From Deltaproteobacteria bacterium (GTDB taxonomy: Bacteria > Desulfobacterota_B > Binatia > UBA9968): a DNA stretch of 8,782 nt. Where the stretch lies: NCBI GenBank assembly GCA_022545745.1, contig JACZQL010000029.1, positions 1 through 8,782 of the forward strand, in the 5' to 3' direction. Each line of letters starts with the position of its first letter. Positions within the stretch are counted from its first letter, which is position 1. A model generated the notes under the pieces. The model searched no databases, had not been told where the DNA came from, and was given only the letters and a program-made list of their open reading frames with translations. Shown here in pieces: positions 6,007-8,782 of the stretch. The translations under genes and the position numbers were made by a program.

Positions 6007-7137
6007 GTGACCAATAATTCGGCTCAAACCCATTTTCTAAAAGGCTGGATTCAATTAGCCGTTCTCATTGGCAGTATTTTTCTGATGTTCCTGGGTGCTG
6101 AAGGGTTAAGCCGATTATTATTATGGAAGTCGGCCCAAGCCCACGGTCCTAAACTCCATGATCTCTTTTACTTTGATCGTAACGGCCTCTTCCGTATTAA
6201 ACCAAACTCGCGCGGTTGGCACAGGGGATACGACGAGCGACCCATTATGGTTGAGCTTAACTCAGATGGATTCAGAGGACCGGAACTAAGAGAGTCTCCT
6301 GCCAAGAGAATTATTTTTGTAGGGGATTCGGTTGTATTTGATGCCGGTGTGCAACAGGAAGAAACGTTTATCGCCCTTGCGGAAGATTATTTTGAAAGAG
6401 ACGGGCAGGATGTCGAAATTATTAACGCCGGGACACCGGACGTAGGTGTCGACCAATATTGGCTTCAAGCAAAACACAACCGCTTCGACAATTACAAGCC
6501 TGATCTCATCGTTATAGGATTGTATCTCAATGACTCCCGCCCTCCACAAGGTTTTTTAGGAGAGAATCAGGATCAAATCATTGATTTTTTGAGCCATTCT
6601 CCGTTAAAACACCTAGCGTTAACCCACTATGTCAGGCAAGCATATATTGCCTTTCAGCTAAAAAGGGGAGGGAAATTCACCGAACGATTCGAATGGGTAG
6701 CTAGATACAAATCACACAAATGGATGGATAACCCGAGTGAATTCCAACAGTTAGTAAAGGAAGCCCAATTTGACTGGGGTGCAGCCTGGAATGTTTCGTT
6801 GGAAACAAACGTTTTTCCCGCCCTTATGGAATTAAGGGATCAATATGCAAGAAAAGGAGTCAAGATCGCAGTAGTCCTGTTTCCTGTAAATGTTCAAGTC
6901 TACACAAAGTTAACAGATTCATTTATTGACTACCCGCAAAGGCAAATGTCAAAGTTCGCAACTATAGCCGATATACCGTTCTTTGATTTGCTCCCCAGCC
7001 TAAAGAGGCAGAAGAACCTGAGGCCTTATGCGGATCCGGCCCACTTGAACAGAGTGGGCAATCGTATAACCGCCGATACGATCTACCCCTTCCTAAAAGC
7101 TCAATTAAACAAAGATTCTAAGAAAATCGAACCCTAG
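6007..7137 (+). CDS. Membrane-anchored SGNH/GDSL-family hydrolase or acyltransferase-like protein
   Basis: From the GTG this gives 376 residues. A short polar N-terminus is followed by one hydrophobic helix (about residues 14-31, a probable signal anchor), then EGLSRLLLW and a linker. The catalytic domain shows the SGNH blocks: block I FVGDSVVFDAGV with Ser108, block II INAGTPDVGVDQ with Gly142, block III GLYLNDS with Asn175, and the terminal Asp343-x-x-His346 in YADPAHLNRVGN. The LNSDGFRG motif (84-91) before block I is common in the subgroup linked to exopolysaccharide O-acetylation and surface glycan genes. The catalytic domain is predicted outside the cytoplasmic membrane, acting as an esterase or acyl/carbamoyl-transfer partner on a surface or exported substrate; the substrate is unknown. 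It follows the DUF5989 gene by 29 bases. Sampled stretches are about 43% G+C, lower than parts of neighbouring genes, possibly reflecting a different origin. Confidence 0.88.
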   Translation: MTNNSAQTHFLKGWIQLAVLIGSIFLMFLGAEGLSRLLLWKSAQAHGPKLHDLFYFDRNGLFRIKPNSRGWHRGYDERPIMVELNSDGFRGPELRESPAKRIIFVGDSVVFDAGVQQEETFIALAEDYFERDGQDVEIINAGTPDVGVDQYWLQAKHNRFDNYKPDLIVIGLYLNDSRPPQGFLGENQDQIIDFLSHSPLKHLALTHYVRQAYIAFQLKRGGKFTERFEWVARYKSHKWMDNPSEFQQLVKEAQFDWGAAWNVSLETNVFPALMELRDQYARKGVKIAVVLFPVNVQVYTKLTDSFIDYPQRQMSKFATIADIPFFDLLPSLKRQKNLRPYADPAHLNRVGNRITADTIYPFLKAQLNKDSKKIEP

Positions 7138-7262
7138 TAGATGATGGTAAAGTCTGTGACCGGATTAATCAAACTGCGCCGGCCATTGGGAGTGTGCCAC
7201 GCCCCCTTCAAGCCCTAGAAAGGAATTTTCTATTCTGCTATCTTTCATTCTGGAGGTCCACG
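7138..7262 (+). other. Intergenic gap between SGNH gene and gentisate dioxygenase gene
   Basis: A second in-frame TAG follows the SGNH stop. No hairpin with T-run is visible, so read-through from the upstream module is possible. A 25-codon frame (7141-7218) is present but without a ribosome site. GGAGG at 7252-7256, 6 bases before ATG 7263, is the ribosome site of the next gene and rejects an upstream in-frame start at 7194. I see no convincing promoter. Confidence 0.5.
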
Positions 7263-8369
7263 ATGGCCAAAAGCAAAGCGCCTGCCAACGACAGACTCAA
7301 CAAATCGGAAGCGTTCTACAAAGAGCTGGACAATAAACACCTGGTTGCACTGTGGAACATCACCTCTCGCCTCCTCCCCGAGGAACCACAGACCAAGGTG
7401 AAACCCTTTCTCTGGAAATGGGGCGATTTACGGGATCTGGCCTATCGTGCAGCAGACCTGATACCCCTCGAGCGAGGTGGGGAGAGAAGGGTCATCGCAC
7501 TTGTGAACCCAGGGCTTGGCGGAAAGTACGCTGCCACCCACACCCTATGGGGGGCCGTGCAGATCGTGAAGCCTGGAGAGATCGCTCCCGCCCATCGTCA
7601 TACGGCCTCCGCGATTCGCTTCATTATAGAAGGCGACCGTTCTTACACCAATATCAACGGAGACAAATGCGTCATGAGCCGGGGCGACCTGGTGCTGACT
7701 CCCAACTGGACCTGGCATGACCACGGATGTGAATCGGACAAACCCATTATCTGGATGGACGGCCTGGACCTTCCTCTGGTGGGAGACCTGGATGCCATTT
7801 TTTTTCAGCCCTATCAGGAACGCCGCTACCCAATAACGCTGCTCAATGATTCAGAAAGCAAATTCGGCGGGCCTCAACTCAGGCCCACGTGGGAAAGAAC
7901 CGAGGCAGACACCCCTCCTCTGCTCAACTACAAGTGGGAACCCACTTACGAGGCACTGAAGAAAATCGGCGAGAGGCCAGCCAGTCCCTATGACGATGTC
8001 TGTTTTGAGTATCTGAATCCCAACACCGGTGGACCCGTTCTCCCAACCATGGGCTGCTATATTCAAGCCATCAGAGCCGGAGTTCACACCAAGGCCCACC
8101 GGCAAGTCAATAGCGCCGTCTACCATGCCTTCGAGGGAAGTGGCTACACGATTATTAACGGCCAGCGGTTTGACTGGGAGCAAGGAGATTTCTTTGTGGT
8201 GCCCCCTTGGGCATGGCACGAACATGCCAATGAAGGTCAGCAGGAGTCAATCCTCTTCTCCATCCAGGACACTCCTGTCATGAAGGCCCTCGGCCTATAC
8301 CGTGAGGAGCCCTATCAGGAGAACGGGGGCCATCAAAGGGTTACGGGTAATTTTCCAAATCTAAACTAG
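7263..8369 (+). CDS. Gentisate 1,2-dioxygenase-like bicupin ring-cleavage enzyme
   Basis: The protein has 368 residues, close to the family norm. The N-terminal cupin contains APAHRHTASAIRFIIEG with His111 and His113 and then TWHDHG with His152, the expected Fe(II) ligands. The C-terminal cupin repeats the layout with HTKAHRQVNSAVYHAFEGSG (275-294) and PPWAWHEHAN (314-323), keeping several histidines. Flanking marks include LWKWGDLRDL, IWMDGLDLPLV and DDVCFEYLNPNTGGPVLPTM. The usual reaction is O2-dependent cleavage of gentisate to maleylpyruvate in the cytoplasm; related bicupins cleave salicylate or 1-hydroxy-2-naphthoate, so the substrate is likely but not certain. The maleylpyruvate isomerase and fumarylpyruvate hydrolase expected for a gentisate pathway are not in the window. 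The start at ATG 7263 has a strong GGAGG six bases upstream. A zinc-ribbon gene follows after 14 bases and is probably co-transcribed. Confidence 0.9.
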   Translation: MAKSKAPANDRLNKSEAFYKELDNKHLVALWNITSRLLPEEPQTKVKPFLWKWGDLRDLAYRAADLIPLERGGERRVIALVNPGLGGKYAATHTLWGAVQIVKPGEIAPAHRHTASAIRFIIEGDRSYTNINGDKCVMSRGDLVLTPNWTWHDHGCESDKPIIWMDGLDLPLVGDLDAIFFQPYQERRYPITLLNDSESKFGGPQLRPTWERTEADTPPLLNYKWEPTYEALKKIGERPASPYDDVCFEYLNPNTGGPVLPTMGCYIQAIRAGVHTKAHRQVNSAVYHAFEGSGYTIINGQRFDWEQGDFFVVPPWAWHEHANEGQQESILFSIQDTPVMKALGLYREEPYQENGGHQRVTGNFPNLN

Positions 8370-8383
8370 GGAGAAAGGTACCG

Positions 8384-8593
8384 ATGGCCAAATTCCTTGA
8401 ATGCAGCGAGTGTAAGAAGATCGCCTTTTACTACGATGATTACGTTGGAACCGAAAAACCCTTTTACTTAAAGTTCATGAGATATCCAGACGGGACCAAG
8501 CCAGATTCGCCCAGGTGCTTTAGCTGTGGGGCCGTGCCCCGGCTGGTCCATACCTTCATCAAGGAAGAAAAGCCGGGAGCCAAGCATGAATAG
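8384..8593 (+). CDS. Small zinc-ribbon protein of unknown function
   Basis: The 69-residue protein has two CxxC knuckles, Cys7/Cys10 (LECSECKKIAFYYDD) and Cys45/Cys48 (RCFSCGAVP), spaced as in a rubredoxin-like or zinc-ribbon fold with a 34-residue insert between them. The tail is charged and there is no membrane segment. GAGAAAGG just upstream of the ATG supports the start, and only 14 bases separate it from the dioxygenase stop, so the pair is likely one operon. I do not recognise a named family. It could deliver metal or electrons to the Fe(II) dioxygenase, act as an assembly or regulatory factor, or be unrelated; the pairing is the only clue. Confidence 0.75.
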   Translation: MAKFLECSECKKIAFYYDDYVGTEKPFYLKFMRYPDGTKPDSPRCFSCGAVPRLVHTFIKEEKPGAKHE

Positions 8594-8687
8594 CATACGA
8601 AGAGGATCGGTCTGGCCAGAAAACGATTGCAAGTGGTTCCTGCATGGGCATCCTCAGCCCGGGAAGTAAGGGGAAGGCGTTTCAGGA

Positions 8688-8744
8688 GCAAGAAGCTTTC
8701 TTGCCCCAAACCTTTCCAAAAGATGATTTTGCCTTGGGGTTTTT
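8688..8744 (+). terminator. Tandem hairpins ending in a T-run; probable Rho-independent terminator
   Basis: First, GCAAGAA (8688-8694) and TTCTTGC (8698-8704) form a perfect 7-base stem with a three-base loop. Overlapping its end, CCCCAA (8704-8709) pairs with TTGGGG (8734-8739), with an inner stem CAAAA (8717-8721) / TTTTG (8727-8731), and is followed directly by TTTTT (8740-8744). The second structure has the layout of an intrinsic terminator, though its stem is interrupted. It lies about 95 bases after the zinc-ribbon stop and would end the dioxygenase unit. The two hairpins share a base, so they may compete. Confidence 0.5.
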
Positions 8745-8782
8745 CTACCAAAAACAACTGCCGTGGGATCAGAATAAAACCC

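Noticed and set aside
7194..7262. Upstream start of the gentisate dioxygenase
   Set aside because: The added 23 residues have no family match, and ATG 7263 has a well-placed GGAGG.
8586..8669. 27-residue frame overlapping the zinc-ribbon stop (ATGAATAG)
   Set aside because: It is very short, with no recognisable features and no separate ribosome site; probably chance.
8464..8757. 97-codon - strand frame over the zinc-ribbon gene
   Set aside because: It is a shadow of the zinc-ribbon coding sequence plus the hairpin region. It shows no domain, and the + strand gene has a ribosome site and CxxC motifs.

Overview
The window looks like a bacterial chromosome segment from an uncultured, probably environmental lineage. 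By eye G+C is a little over half. Starts are mixed ATG and GTG, Shine-Dalgarno sites are mostly clear, and genes are closely packed. A DUF1015 protein, an F420-type PPOX-fold protein, an ornithine-cyclodeaminase-like enzyme and a NodU-type carbamoyltransferase would fit groups such as NC10/Rokubacteria, Tectomicrobia or Desulfobacterota. I cannot place it more precisely. I see no rRNA, tRNA, CRISPR array, transposase or phage gene.

Region 1 (1-1703, + strand) holds the 3' part of a DUF1015 gene followed directly by a small PPOX-class protein. Region 2 (1704-2790) has a long imperfect palindrome and then an ornithine cyclodeaminase/mu-crystallin family enzyme. Region 3 (2833-3498, - strand) is a HAD-superfamily hydrolase convergent with it. 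A 238-base divergent intergenic region (3499-3736) follows, with candidate promoters and a palindrome.

Region 4 (3737-7137, + strand) is the most interesting part. It is a compact four-gene module: a one-helix membrane protein resembling the C-terminal half of SxtJ, a NodU/SxtI/TobZ-type O-carbamoyltransferase, a 59-residue DUF5989 (SxtK-like) membrane protein, and a membrane-anchored SGNH/GDSL hydrolase. The first two genes overlap as TAATG, and the others follow after 13 and 29 bases. The order suggests a membrane-associated modification machine in which carbamoyl transfer is tied to the two tiny membrane proteins and an anchored SGNH enzyme. The substrate is not encoded here and is unknown.

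Region 5 (7263-8593) is a bicupin gentisate 1,2-dioxygenase-like gene followed after 14 bases by a 69-residue CxxC/CxxC zinc-ribbon protein, a likely two-gene unit for aromatic ring cleavage. The remainder (8594-8782) carries two hairpins, the second followed by a T-run, and looks like the end of the transcription unit.
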